56,062 nucleotides of DNA. Origin: Bacillota bacterium (GTDB taxonomy: Bacteria > Bacillota > Clostridia > Christensenellales > Aristaeellaceae). A program made the position numbers and the translations under genes. A model generated the notes under the pieces. The model worked only from the letters and a program-made list of their open reading frames with translations, was not told where the DNA came from and searched no databases. Below, piece after piece: positions 16,759-26,112 of the stretch; position 1 is the first letter of the stretch, and each line of letters opens with the position of its first letter. The stretch spans positions 1 through 56,062 of the forward strand of contig JAEZTL010000025.1 of the NCBI GenBank assembly GCA_023421395.1, read 5' to 3'.

Positions 16759-16793
16759 GGGGGCGGGGGCGGCCGATGTCCGCCCCCGCCCCC
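16759..16793 (-). terminator. GC-rich hairpin at the 3' end of the rhamnose-type operon
   Basis: A perfect 14-bp stem (16759-16772 with 16780-16793), seven-base loop, 20 bases after the stop of the class II aldolase gene on the minus strand. No T-run follows, so it may act as a 3' stabiliser, with the inverted copy of the RNA terminator just beyond it. Confidence 0.5.
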
Positions 16794-16813
16794 AACGCGC
16801 CGTCCGCGCAGCC

Positions 16814-17551
16814 TCAGCGCGCGATCATCTTGCCGAAGAACTCGGTGAACGGGACGGCCGGCCCGCGGTTGTCGCTCTCCTCCACACGTCTGACGCGCGC
16901 TTCCTCCGAGATGCGCACATGGTGGAAGCGGTACAGTTCCTCCAGCTGGCTGACGGTCAGCGGCCGGATCCTGCCGAGCTCCGCCAGCTTCAGCGCGAGC
17001 CGCGCGGACGCCTCGGCGTCCTCCAGCCTGTGCCACGCCTCGATGGGGGTGCGCCCCCAGGAGATCGGGCCATGGTTGCCCAGGTTGACCAGGCTGTACT
17101 TCTTCACGTAGGGAATCACCGATTCGGCCAGCGCCTTCGAGCCGGAGCACTCGTAGGGCACCACCGGGACGCGGCCGCTGATGCAGCAGGCCGCCGGCGT
17201 GGAAGGCAGGTCCAGTTCCAGCCCGGCGCAGGCAAACACGGAGAGATTCAGCGGGTGCGCATGCGCGGTGGAGACGATCTCGTCGTCCGTCCGGTAGACG
17301 TTCAGATGCATTTCCAATTCGCTGGTGGGCTTCCAGGTGCCCTCGAGCACGTTGCCGCTGGAGATTTCAATTTTGATCAGCATGTCCTCGGTCAGATCGC
17401 CTTTATTGACACCGGTGGGCGTGGCCCACACCGCGTCCTTTGCCACGCGGATGGTAATGTTGCCGTCGTTGGCGGTCACGTAGCCGCCCAGGGTCATCTT
17501 TTTCCCGATGGAAATAATCAGTTGCCTGGCCTCTTTGTCCGTGGGATACAT
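16814..17551 (-). CDS. Class II aldolase/adducin-family protein (candidate rhamnulose-1-phosphate aldolase)
   Basis: A 245-residue zinc-dependent aldolase-type protein. Zinc ligands: the HxH of STAHAHPLNLS (about residue 95) and the His of LGNHGPISWG (about 158). The N-terminus has the phosphate/substrate region YVTANDGNITIRV. The family cleaves rhamnulose-1-phosphate, fuculose-1-phosphate or related ketose phosphates to dihydroxyacetone phosphate and lactaldehyde. It is the last gene of the operon that holds a rhamnulokinase-like gene, which favours the rhamnulose role. It is shorter than E. coli RhaD, so fuculose-aldolase-like activity remains possible. Confidence 0.82.
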   Translation of the reverse strand: MYPTDKEARQLIISIGKKMTLGGYVTANDGNITIRVAKDAVWATPTGVNKGDLTEDMLIKIEISSGNVLEGTWKPTSELEMHLNVYRTDDEIVSTAHAHPLNLSVFACAGLELDLPSTPAACCISGRVPVVPYECSGSKALAESVIPYVKKYSLVNLGNHGPISWGRTPIEAWHRLEDAEASARLALKLAELGRIRPLTVSQLEELYRFHHVRISEEARVRRVEESDNRGPAVPFTEFFGKMIAR

Positions 17552-17635
17552 GGGTGCCTCATCTCCTAGAAGTTATTCGGTCGCCCTCCGGCGCCTGCGC
17601 CGAAGGGCCGTTTCCGGCCCTCTCCGGGACGTTCG

Positions 17636-19353
17636 TTACATAACGTCCAGCTTCGGGTTCGGATTGAGCGGCACGGTGATGGTGGACCGGGTGTGCTTGC
17701 CGTACTCGCTCGAAAGATTCAGGCCGTAATTCGGGCCGAAAACGCTCTTGATCCGGAGGTTGACATTGAAGATGCCGTAGCCGAAGGCGTTTTTGTCCTG
17801 CGGCAGGTAATCGCTCTGGGCCAGCTGGGCATTCAGTTCCCTGAGCCTGTCCGGCTCAATCCCGTCACCGTTGTCGAAGACCGTGAACACGATCGCGTCG
17901 CCGCTCCGCTCAACGGTGACGGACAGGAACCCGTCGCGGGTCTTGTTCTCGATGCCATGGTTGATGGCGTTCTCAATCAGCGGCTGCAGGATCAGCTTGG
18001 GCACGTAGTTGTTCTCCAGATCGCTCAGCTGCAAAAAGTTCCTGACGGAAAAATTGAAGTTTTCACAGAAGCGGATCTTCTGGATGTCCAGATAGAGCTC
18101 CGCATGCTTGATCTCGTTGTGGACGGACACCATACTGGCGCCCTTGCTCAAGGACAGGCGGAAAAACCTGCCAAAGGCCATCAGCGAGCGCAGCGCCTGT
18201 TCGTCGTTGCCGGTGCGAATCAGCCAGGAAATGTTGTCCAGCGTGTTGTACAGAAAGTGTGGGTTGATCTGCGCCTGCAGTGCGGCGAATTCCGATTTGC
18301 GCGCGTCCTTCTGCCGCCTTTTGAGTTCGTCGAACAGCTCCTGGATGCGCCCGATCAGCCGGTTGTAGTTGACGATCAGGCTGTCGATCTCGTACACGTT
18401 GGTGCTTACGCGCGCGCCGGACAGGGAGTTGAAGTCTCCCGCGCGGTTCATCTCCTCAAGAAGGGCGTTGATCGGGTCGGAGACCGAGCGCGCGGTCCGC
18501 TGACCGATGCGCACGGAGAGGACGATCACCGCCGCCAGAAGGACAATCGCGAAGATGAACATCGACGCGAGCTCCTGGTTGACCATGCGCCAGACGTCGC
18601 AGGAGAAGGTCATCTTCCAGCCGTTCAAAAGGTCCGCCGAGGCCGAAACCGTGCGCAGGTGTCCTCCGCCGGCGGGGCCGACGCCCAGCACGCGCTTTGC
18701 TTCCCCGTCGGTGATCTCGGCATACACATTGGGCATTGCGAGGCCGCTCTGGAGAATCCGGCTGAGGGTTTCCGTGCGGATTTCCACCAGTACGATGCCG
18801 TCGGAGAGACCGGTACGCACGTTGTACAGCGGATAGGACGCGCCGATGTAGCCCCGCTTCATGTTGTTGGCCACCAGAGACTGGTCGTAGTCGCCCATCC
18901 AGCGGGCGCTGTCGGAAAGGCGCAGCTTTCGGTACCAGTTTTCTCCGTCAAAGGCGCTTTTCAAAAGCGCATAGTTCGTGGATTTGAAGGCCCTGCCATC
19001 GTCCAGGATGATGTAGAAGGCATCGCTGAGTTCGGTGTAGTTGTACTGCAGCGTCATCAGCTTTCCGTTGACGAACTGGCGCTGCTTGTAGATCTCGGTG
19101 GGGGTATCGTATTGGATGCGCAGCATCTGCTGAATGTCCACATCCGTCTGGATCAGGGAATTGACGCTGACGCCTCCTCAATCATACGGTTGACGAGCTG
19201 CCCGCTGTAGCGCGCGGCGCTGTTGAGCGTGTCCTCCATGTCCCGGGTGGTTCGGGCCACCAGAAGGGCGGAGAACGTCAAAAAGATCAGCAGGATCGCC
19301 GTCAGCATCAGCAGGATGTACCGTCTTGACAGCACCGAATAGAGTTTTTTCAT
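17636..19353 (-). pseudogene. YesM/LytS-type sensor histidine kinase, frameshifted near the N-terminus
   Basis: The first 66 codons (19353-19153) give a membrane helix (RRYILLMLTAILLIF) and end at a TGA; the rest continues in another frame as VNSLIQTDVDIQQM and runs to 17636. The joined product would be about 572 residues: helix 1, extracellular sensor, helix 2 (about 190-215), HAMP, then the His kinase domain with QINPHFLYNTLDN and an ATPase part (LIENAINHG, DNGDGIE). The length is off by one base (1718). The break is near a tandem GCGTCA GCGTCA (19162-19173), suggesting slippage or a sequencing error. A GTG at 19141 could start a form without the first helix. Its partner is the AraC-type regulator 21 bases upstream; both sit inside the rhamnose-type operon. 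Confidence 0.82.
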
Positions 19354-19374
19354 GAACGAATGTACTCCAAAGCC

Positions 19375-20931
19375 TTATCCATTGTTGTGCGCCGCCCTGT
19401 ATTCCGACGGCGAGCAGCCCGCGACGCGCTTGAACACCGTGCAGAAATAGGAATTGTGCTCGTATCCCACCAGCCGCGCGACAGCCGAGACTTTCAGATC
19501 GCTGGTCCGAAGCAGCGCCCTGGCGTTGTCGATGCGCACCTTGTTGATGTAGTTGGTGACGGTCGTGCGGCTGCAGGCGCTGAAGAGCGCCGACAGGTAC
19601 GCGGTGCTGAAGTGCAGGCTCTCCGCGATCGTCTTGGTGGAAAGGTCCGCGTCCGCATAGTTTTTTTCGATGATCCGCTTCGCGCTCAGGCAGATCTGCT
19701 CCGGGCTGGCGTTGCCGCTGGTGCGCAGGTACATGCCCACTGTCCGGAGCAGGTCCCCCACCCTGTCCATGATCTCACGGACGTCTTCCAGCGCGCAGAT
19801 GGAAAGGAGGATGCCGGCGGGGTCTGTATAGATGTCCTCCATCTTGTAGTCCATCTCGGCGAGCCGCTCCATCAGCGTGCCGATCACCGCCCGGGCGAAC
19901 TGCTGTACCTCCTGATGACAGGCGTTGCTCCGGCGGAACTCCTGTGCCTGTCCGGAGAGCAGCGGGGCCAGCGCGTCCGGGTCGTAGTGGATGGTCGCCT
20001 CCACGGCACGGCTGACCAGGTCTACGGCGCTGCCGCCCAGCGCTTCCAGGTCCCGCCGCTCGCCGGAGCGGTACACCTTGGCGTTGCCATAGATGTACTT
20101 CATGTTGACGGCGCGCAGCGCGTCCAGGTATGCGTCGCCCAGCGCGCCAACGCCGCGGCAGATCTTGCCGACGCCGATGGCATAGTCCCGGTAGTTGCAG
20201 CGGGACAGCCGCTCCGCCAGCGCGCCGCTCAGCGCGTCCGCGGCTTCCGCCGCCCGCGCCCTGTCCGGAGAAGCGATCACAAAGACCATGTTGTGGGGGT
20301 TTCTGTCCACGAAGTGCGCCTCGGGAACGCGCCCGCAGAAGGCTGCGGCAGCCTCCGCCAAGAGGTTGTAGGGACTTTGGGGGTAGCCGTCGAAGGCTTT
20401 GCGGATGTTGTCGTGCTGCAGCACCACGGCGGCGAAATGCCTGACGCTGAGCTCGGCAAAACGCTCCGCGGCGCGTTCCGCCCGCTCGGGCGTATAGAGG
20501 CCGTAGAGCATGCCACGCAGGTATTCCTCCGCCGTGCCCTCCTGCGACCCGGCCCTCGCGGCTCTTCGCTCGGCGATCTCCAGTACCGCCGCCAGGAGTT
20601 CCGCCGGGTCCACGGGCTTCAGAATATAGCTTTTTACGCCAAGGGCGATCGCGCGCTTGGCGTAGGCAAATTCCTCATAGCCGCTGATGATGATCGCCTC
20701 GATCTCCGGCCACCGCGCCTTCAGCTGTACGAGAAACTGAATGCCGTCCATCCGGGGCATTCTGATGTCTGTGACGACGACGTCAGGCGCCTGGTCGAGT
20801 ATGCGCTCCAGCGCCTCCTGCCCGTCGCCCGCCGTGGCGATGACCTCGACCCCGTAGTTTTGCCATGGGATCTTCTCGGCGAGGCATTGCCGGGGAAACT
20901 GTTCGTCGTCCACGATCAGCAGCTTCAACAT
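19375..20931 (-). CDS. YesN-type response regulator with AraC DNA-binding domain
   Basis: A 518-residue protein. The receiver domain (1-120) has the acidic pair VDDE, the phospho-acceptor Asp in VVVTDIRMPRMDG and the Lys in YILKPVDP. A middle region of about 280 residues of unclear role follows, then a C-terminal AraC helix-turn-helix pair (about 415-515: LSTKTIAESLHFSTAYLSAL; VSAVARLVGYEHNSYFCTVF). It probably switches on the sugar-uptake operon in which it lies when the membrane kinase next door senses an extracellular sugar. GGAAGG precedes the ATG. Confidence 0.9.
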   Translation of the reverse strand: MLKLLIVDDEQFPRQCLAEKIPWQNYGVEVIATAGDGQEALERILDQAPDVVVTDIRMPRMDGIQFLVQLKARWPEIEAIIISGYEEFAYAKRAIALGVKSYILKPVDPAELLAAVLEIAERRAARAGSQEGTAEEYLRGMLYGLYTPERAERAAERFAELSVRHFAAVVLQHDNIRKAFDGYPQSPYNLLAEAAAAFCGRVPEAHFVDRNPHNMVFVIASPDRARAAEAADALSGALAERLSRCNYRDYAIGVGKICRGVGALGDAYLDALRAVNMKYIYGNAKVYRSGERRDLEALGGSAVDLVSRAVEATIHYDPDALAPLLSGQAQEFRRSNACHQEVQQFARAVIGTLMERLAEMDYKMEDIYTDPAGILLSICALEDVREIMDRVGDLLRTVGMYLRTSGNASPEQICLSAKRIIEKNYADADLSTKTIAESLHFSTAYLSALFSACSRTTVTNYINKVRIDNARALLRTSDLKVSAVARLVGYEHNSYFCTVFKRVAGCSPSEYRAAHNNG

Positions 20932-20985
20932 GGGCTTCCTTCCTCCGCGCTTGGCGATCCCGCGGGCAGGCGATTCGTCCCCCCG

Positions 20986-22470
20986 CTACCACTCGTTTCG
21001 CTTGGCCGCGTGCTTCAGATAGGCCTTATACTTCCTGTCCCACGCCGCGGCGCCGTCCGGCGAGAATTCGTTCAGCGGGAACGAATCCTTGACGACGCGG
21101 CGCATCTGGGCCTTGTCCTTCAATTCGCCGCAGCCGTAGGCCTGCAGAAGGAGGTTCCCCGTGCTGCTGGCCTCGTACACGCCGGTAAAAACGGAGTAGC
21201 CCGTGGCCGCCGCGGTGAAGCGGTTGATCAGCCGGTTTTTGCTGCCGCCGCCCAGGATGTAGATCTTCGAAATACGCCGGCCCGAGGCTTCCAGCAGCTT
21301 CTCCAGGTAGTAGCGGTATTTAAGCGCCATGCTCTGGAACACGATCCGCGCGATGGCGCCCGCGTCATCCGGCGCGACGTTCCGGCCGAAGTTGCGCGCC
21401 ACGAAGGCCGAGACCGCCGCGGGCATGTCCTCCGGGGCGTAGAAATCAGTGGCGTCGATGTCGATGAAGAGGTCCTCATCCGCCGCAGCCTCCGCGAGGG
21501 AAACGATTTCGTCGTAGCCGTACCGCGCCCAGGCCTTGGCGCACTGCTGAATGATCCAGGTTCCGGTGATGTTCTTTTTGAACATGTTGGTCATCAGCGG
21601 CATGGTGGAATTGCTGAAGTTCGAGCGAAACGCCAGTTCGCCAAGCACCGGCGCGGCCGTCTCGACGCCCATCAGCGACCAGGTGCCGCTGCTGATGAAG
21701 GCCCAGTCGTCGCCCTCGTCCGGCACCGCCAGCGCGGCGCAGGCCGTGTCATGAGAACAGGGGGTGACGATCGGGACACCCTCGTCAAGCCCCGCCTGCC
21801 GGAGGATCTTCCCGTTCACCCGGCCGATCACATCGCCCGCGCGGACGATTTTCGTGCGGATGGCGGGAGGAATGCCGAAAGCGCGCAGAATCTCCTCGTC
21901 CCAGTCGTCTCGGGCGGCGTTATAGACGCGGCAGTAACTCGCCAGCGAATGTTCGCAGGCGGGTTCCGCCCCGAGAAAATAGTGGAACAGATCCGCCACG
22001 AAGAGGATCGCCCGGGGGTCGTCCAGCGAGGGATCGTTCGCGGCGCGCAGCCGGATCAGCTGGTGCAGCGTATCGGTGGGCATGGACTGGTTGCCGTTGC
22101 GCCGGTAGATGTTCCACGCGCCGAATTTATCCTCCGCCACCGCGGCGGCGTCCGAGGCCAGCGCGTTGGCGCGGTAGGAGCTCGGCAGGCGAAGGACGTC
22201 CCCAGCCCGGTTCAGAAGCACAAAGTCGCCGCCCCAGGCGTCCACGCCCACGGAGGCGAGGTCCGGCCCATACTTGACGGCGTAAAGCCTCAGCGCCTCC
22301 AGAATCTCCTCGTGGTAACGGTAGAAGTTCCGGATGCTCCGGTCGCCAAGCTGCATGAACTGCGTCCGGAAGCGATGGATTTCCTCGGCGCAGAGCCTTC
22401 CGTTTTCGATGTGCCCGGCGAACGCCCGCCCGCTTTCCGAGCCGATGTCCACCGCGAGATGCCTTTGCAT
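20986..22470 (-). CDS. rhaB: Rhamnulokinase-like FGGY carbohydrate kinase
   Basis: A 494-residue kinase, normal RhaB length. Motifs: phosphate-binding VDIGSESGRA at the start, VGVDAWGGDFVLL (about 75, RhaB-like), CSHDTACA (about 250), the hallmark FISSGTWSLMGVE (about 270) and ILGGGSKNRL (about 410). It would phosphorylate L-rhamnulose at C1 with ATP in the cytoplasm. I chose the ATG at 22470, which has GGGGG seven bases upstream, rather than the ATG at 22506. It follows the two permease genes and comes before the YesN gene. A rhamnose isomerase gene is not in the window. Confidence 0.85.
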   Translation of the reverse strand: MQRHLAVDIGSESGRAFAGHIENGRLCAEEIHRFRTQFMQLGDRSIRNFYRYHEEILEALRLYAVKYGPDLASVGVDAWGGDFVLLNRAGDVLRLPSSYRANALASDAAAVAEDKFGAWNIYRRNGNQSMPTDTLHQLIRLRAANDPSLDDPRAILFVADLFHYFLGAEPACEHSLASYCRVYNAARDDWDEEILRAFGIPPAIRTKIVRAGDVIGRVNGKILRQAGLDEGVPIVTPCSHDTACAALAVPDEGDDWAFISSGTWSLMGVETAAPVLGELAFRSNFSNSTMPLMTNMFKKNITGTWIIQQCAKAWARYGYDEIVSLAEAAADEDLFIDIDATDFYAPEDMPAAVSAFVARNFGRNVAPDDAGAIARIVFQSMALKYRYYLEKLLEASGRRISKIYILGGGSKNRLINRFTAAATGYSVFTGVYEASSTGNLLLQAYGCGELKDKAQMRRVVKDSFPLNEFSPDGAAAWDRKYKAYLKHAAKRNEW

Positions 22471-22530
22471 GCCTTCGCCCCCATTGCCATGGCGAAGCGC
22501 CCTCATCCAGTATAGCGGCGCTTCGTTAAT

Positions 22531-23520
22531 TTAGATTGCTTCGGTCACTTTTTGACGGCGCTCCTCCCGGAGCGACGCCAGGCGCTGCAGCAGCACCACC
22601 ACGAACACCAGCGAGCCGGTGATGACGCTCTCCCAGAAGGTGCTCAGGCCCTTTTGCATATTGAAGATGTTGGTCAGAAGCCCGATGATCACCGCGCCGA
22701 CAAACACGCCGGAGATCTTGCCACGCCCGCCGGACAGGTGTACCCCGCCCACGACACAGGCCGCAATGGCGTACATCTCCTCGCCGTCGCCCGCCAGCGG
22801 CGAAACGGAGCCGATGCGCGACGCCAGGATGATCCCCGAAACGCCCGTCAGAAAACCCGAGATCATGTGCGAGAAAAGCAGCGTCCTGTCCACTTTGACG
22901 CCCATCATGCGCGCCGCCTCCATGTTGCCGCCGCAGGCGTACACGTCTCGCCCCATGGGCGTAAACCGGAGGTATGCCCACGCGATCAGCGCCAGCGCCA
23001 CCATGATCACGATGGGGTGGTTCAGGTAGTTCAGGAACGTCGCACGGCTGATGGCCTCAAAGGCGGAATTTGACACCGGCGGCTTGTAGGTGTTCTCCCC
23101 CGAGAGGATCAGCACCAAACCCCTCAGGCCCAGCATCATCGAGAGCGTCGCGATCCAGGGGTGAATGCGCATCTTCGTGATCAGAAAGCCGTTGATCGCG
23201 CCGATGAAGGTGCTGATGACCAGCGTCGCCGCCACGGCGACCACCGCGCCGAACTGGCTGAAGTAGATCGCAAAGAACGCCGACAGGCAGTAGAGTGAGC
23301 CCACCGAGAGGTCAATGGACCCCGCGATGATGACGATCGCCATGCCCAGCGAGATGACGAGGTTGGTGGACAGCTGCCTCAAGACGTTTGAGATATTGGT
23401 GGGCGTCAGAAAGCTCGCGTTGATGGCCGTGGCGATGGCGACCATAAAGATCAGCCCCGCGAAACTCCCGTTTTCGCCCAGGAAGCGGTACGCTTTCTGG
23501 AGCAGGCCGCGTTTGTGCAT
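22531..23520 (-). CDS. RbsC-family sugar ABC transporter permease (second)
   Basis: A 329-residue polytopic membrane protein with about eight to ten hydrophobic helices. The family loop NLVISLGMAIVIIAGSIDLSVG is complete near residue 55, and VGGVHLSGGRGKISG near 250. It forms the membrane channel with the permease encoded just upstream. GGAGGC precedes the ATG. Part of the rhamnose-type operon. Confidence 0.9.
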   Translation of the reverse strand: MHKRGLLQKAYRFLGENGSFAGLIFMVAIATAINASFLTPTNISNVLRQLSTNLVISLGMAIVIIAGSIDLSVGSLYCLSAFFAIYFSQFGAVVAVAATLVISTFIGAINGFLITKMRIHPWIATLSMMLGLRGLVLILSGENTYKPPVSNSAFEAISRATFLNYLNHPIVIMVALALIAWAYLRFTPMGRDVYACGGNMEAARMMGVKVDRTLLFSHMISGFLTGVSGIILASRIGSVSPLAGDGEEMYAIAACVVGGVHLSGGRGKISGVFVGAVIIGLLTNIFNMQKGLSTFWESVITGSLVFVVVLLQRLASLREERRQKVTEAI

Positions 23521-23537
23521 CGTTTACGCCTCCCGAA

Positions 23538-24497
23538 TCAGTTTTTCCGGCCGGACGCCTGCTGCGCGTAGATCGCGAAGATGATGATCGCGGCCTTCAG
23601 GATGCGCGCGTAGGAAACCGGAACGTTGTTCATGTTGACCATGATGGTAATCAGCTGCAGCACCAGCGCGCCGAACACCGTGCCCCACACGTGGGGTTTT
23701 CCGCCGCTGATGGAGGTGCCGCCCACCACCGTGGCGGCGATGGCGTCCATTTCCTTGGTGAGGCCCATGTTGGCCGGGTCCACCGTGGTGGAGTATCCTG
23801 CCTCGATGTAACCCGCCGTGCACGCGAAGGCGTTGCAGATGACATAGACGGAGGTGATCACGGCGACGACGTTGATGCCGGAAATCCGGGTGGCCTCCGG
23901 GTTGTCGCCGTAGGCCTCCACGTAGACCCCATAGCGGGTCTTGCTGAGAAGGACCCACAAAAGCACCGCCAGCGCCAGCCATATGAACGTGCGCATCGGC
24001 AGAAATCCGAACAGTTCCCGGTAGAAGAAGTCCGTGAACGCTTTACTTTTATAGGACAGGATGCGCCCGTCGTTTAAGAGCTTTGCCAGGCCCCGCAGCA
24101 CAAACATCATCGAAAGGCTGACGATCATCGACTGAATCTTGAACTTGATGACGGTGTAACCCGTGAGCCAGCCGAAGAAGAGGGCGCATCCGAGCCCCAG
24201 CCCCAGCCCCAGCACCGGCTGACCCGTGGCGATGAACTTGGCGGCGATCATCGCCGACAGCGCCATCACCGGGCCCACGGAGATGTTGATGCCGCCGGTG
24301 GCGATGACCAGGGTCATGCCCAGCGCCAGCAAAATGGTGGTGCTGGACTGGGTCAGGATGTTCCAGACGGTGCGCATCTGCAAAAAATTGCTCGTGATGG
24401 CCGTGTTGACCGTAAAAAGCGCCAGAAACGCGATGAACGCGCCGTAATCCCGAAACACGGCGGAGGCGCTGATTTTTCTGCCCCGTACGTTTTCCAT
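23538..24497 (-). CDS. RbsC-family sugar ABC transporter permease (first)
   Basis: A 319-residue polytopic membrane protein. The family motifs are LGMTLVIATGGINISVGPV (about residue 57) and VVGGTSISGGKPHVWG (about 250). It follows the ATPase gene by eight bases and precedes the second permease by 17, with AGGAGG before the ATG. The pair of different permeases is typical of rhamnose, autoinducer-2 and related CUT2 importers. Confidence 0.9.
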   Translation of the reverse strand: MENVRGRKISASAVFRDYGAFIAFLALFTVNTAITSNFLQMRTVWNILTQSSTTILLALGMTLVIATGGINISVGPVMALSAMIAAKFIATGQPVLGLGLGLGCALFFGWLTGYTVIKFKIQSMIVSLSMMFVLRGLAKLLNDGRILSYKSKAFTDFFYRELFGFLPMRTFIWLALAVLLWVLLSKTRYGVYVEAYGDNPEATRISGINVVAVITSVYVICNAFACTAGYIEAGYSTTVDPANMGLTKEMDAIAATVVGGTSISGGKPHVWGTVFGALVLQLITIMVNMNNVPVSYARILKAAIIIFAIYAQQASGRKN

Positions 24498-24505
24498 GGC
24501 TCCTC

Positions 24506-26020
24506 CTAGCTTTCGGCGCCCGCGGCCCTGCCGCCGGCGATGATGCCGGTGATGTTGTCCTGGGTAATGCCCTCGCCCGCCACCTCACCCACGACGCGCC
24601 CGTCGCGCATGACGTAAATCCGGTCGCAGTTGCGGATCAGTTCCGGCATCTCGGAAGAGATGAAAAGGACTCCGATGCCCATGTCCGCGATTTCGGCGAT
24701 CAGCGCCTCGACTTCCTTTTTCGCACCCACATCGATGCCCCGGGTGGGCTCGTCAAAGATGACGAATTGTGGATTGGTGGCCAGCCAACGGGCCAGGATG
24801 ACCTTTTGCTGGTTTCCGCCGGACAGGTTTTTCAATTTCTGGTCCGCCGAGGGCGTTTTGATGCGGAAGCGGGCGATGTACTCGTCCACAATGCGCCGTC
24901 CGGCGCGGCGGTCGATGAAGCCGTGCTTCTCGATGGCGGGATAGCTGGACAGAAGGATGTTGTCCCGGACGCTCATGTTGGGCACGATGCCCTCTTCGCG
25001 CCGGTTCTCGGTGCAGAAGGCCAGCTTTCGCGCCACACCGTCCTTGGGCGAACGAAGCGTCGCGCGCTTTGCGTTGATGTAGAGCGCGCCGCCGTCCATG
25101 CGGCTGTACCCGAAAATCAGCTGTGCGGTCTCGGTGCGCCCGGACCCCAACAGCCCCGCCAGGCCCACGATCTCTCCCCGGCGAACCCGGACGGATACGC
25201 CCTTCAGCTTGGGGCTGAAGAAGGCGTCCTCCAGCCGCACGATGTCCTCCGCGCCGCCGGGTTCGTAGCCGCGGACGGACTTGACCGCCTGCGAGACCTC
25301 GCGCCCGATCATTTTGTTGATCAGCTCATGCCGGGTGAGGTTCGCCGCCTCGTAGGTGCCTTCGTTTTTGCCATCCTTCAGGATGCTGATGCGGTCGCTG
25401 ATCTCAAACACCTCGTCCAGGCGGTGCGAGATGAAGATGACCGCAATGCGCCGCTGCTGAAGTTTCCGGATCAGCCCGAACAACATCTGAACCTCAGCGG
25501 CGTCCAGCGAGGAGGTGGGCTCGTCCAGCACGATGATCTTGCACCGAAGGCTGATGGCGCGGGCGATGGACACCATCTGCTGGGTCGCGGTGCCGTAGGT
25601 GGTGAGCTGTCTGCGCGGATCTACGGGAAGGCCCATGCCCCGAAGCAGCGCGCCCGCGTCATCATACATTTTTTTCCAATGGATCAGCCCGTTGGGCCGT
25701 CTGGGGTAGCGCCCCAGGTATATGTTTTCGGCGACGCTCAGGTGCGGGATCATGTTCAGCTCCTGATAGACGGTGCTGATGCCCAGGTTCTGCGCGTCCA
25801 GCGTCGAATGCAGTTTCACTTCCCGGCCGTCCAGCAGAATCTGCCCCGCGTCCATGCTGTAAACACCGGTGAGGATCTTGATCAGGGTGGACTTGCCCGC
25901 GCCGTTTTCGCCCATCAGCGAATGAATTTCGCCGGGGCGGACGCAGAAGTCCACGTCGTCCAGCGCCAGGACGCCTGGGAAGGCTTTTCGGATTCCCTTC
26001 ATTTCCAGAATGTACTCCAC
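24506..26020 (-). CDS. Double-domain sugar ABC transporter ATPase (RbsA/MglA type)
   Basis: A 504-residue CUT2 ATPase with two fused nucleotide-binding halves. Half 1: Walker A GENGAGKSTLIK, an unusual signature (YGTATQQMVSIARAI, lacking LSxGQ) and Walker B IIVLDEPTSSLDAAE. Half 2: GLLGSGRTETAQL, signature LSGGNQQKVILARWL and Walker B FVIFDEPTRGIDVGAK. I set the start at the GTG at 26020, which has GAGGTGAT upstream and gives the normal family length; the frame extends back to 26068 across the hairpin region. Confidence 0.9.
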   Translation of the reverse strand: MEYILEMKGIRKAFPGVLALDDVDFCVRPGEIHSLMGENGAGKSTLIKILTGVYSMDAGQILLDGREVKLHSTLDAQNLGISTVYQELNMIPHLSVAENIYLGRYPRRPNGLIHWKKMYDDAGALLRGMGLPVDPRRQLTTYGTATQQMVSIARAISLRCKIIVLDEPTSSLDAAEVQMLFGLIRKLQQRRIAVIFISHRLDEVFEISDRISILKDGKNEGTYEAANLTRHELINKMIGREVSQAVKSVRGYEPGGAEDIVRLEDAFFSPKLKGVSVRVRRGEIVGLAGLLGSGRTETAQLIFGYSRMDGGALYINAKRATLRSPKDGVARKLAFCTENRREEGIVPNMSVRDNILLSSYPAIEKHGFIDRRAGRRIVDEYIARFRIKTPSADQKLKNLSGGNQQKVILARWLATNPQFVIFDEPTRGIDVGAKKEVEALIAEIADMGIGVLFISSEMPELIRNCDRIYVMRDGRVVGEVAGEGITQDNITGIIAGGRAAGAES

Positions 26021-26057
26021 GCGGATCACCTCGTTTTCTGGTTTTCCCGCCGGGTTG

Positions 26058-26096
26058 GGAAAGGCCACGCCGTGCGTTCCAGGGCGTGGCCTTTCC
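26058..26096 (-). promoter_or_regulatory. Intercistronic hairpin between binding-protein and ATPase genes
   Basis: A perfect 14-bp stem (26058-26071 with 26083-26096) and 11-base loop directly after the binding-protein stop codon. No T-run follows, so a 3' mRNA stabiliser is more likely than a terminator. It matches the position and size of the hairpins at 7952 and 31558. Confidence 0.7.
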
Positions 26097-26112
26097 GCTC
26101 GTCATTCCCGGG

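Noticed and set aside
19360..22515. A 1051-codon open frame on the plus strand across the response regulator and rhamnulokinase genes
   Set aside because: It is antisense to two well-recognised proteins and is kept open by high GC at codon third positions; its product has no domain and no ribosome site.
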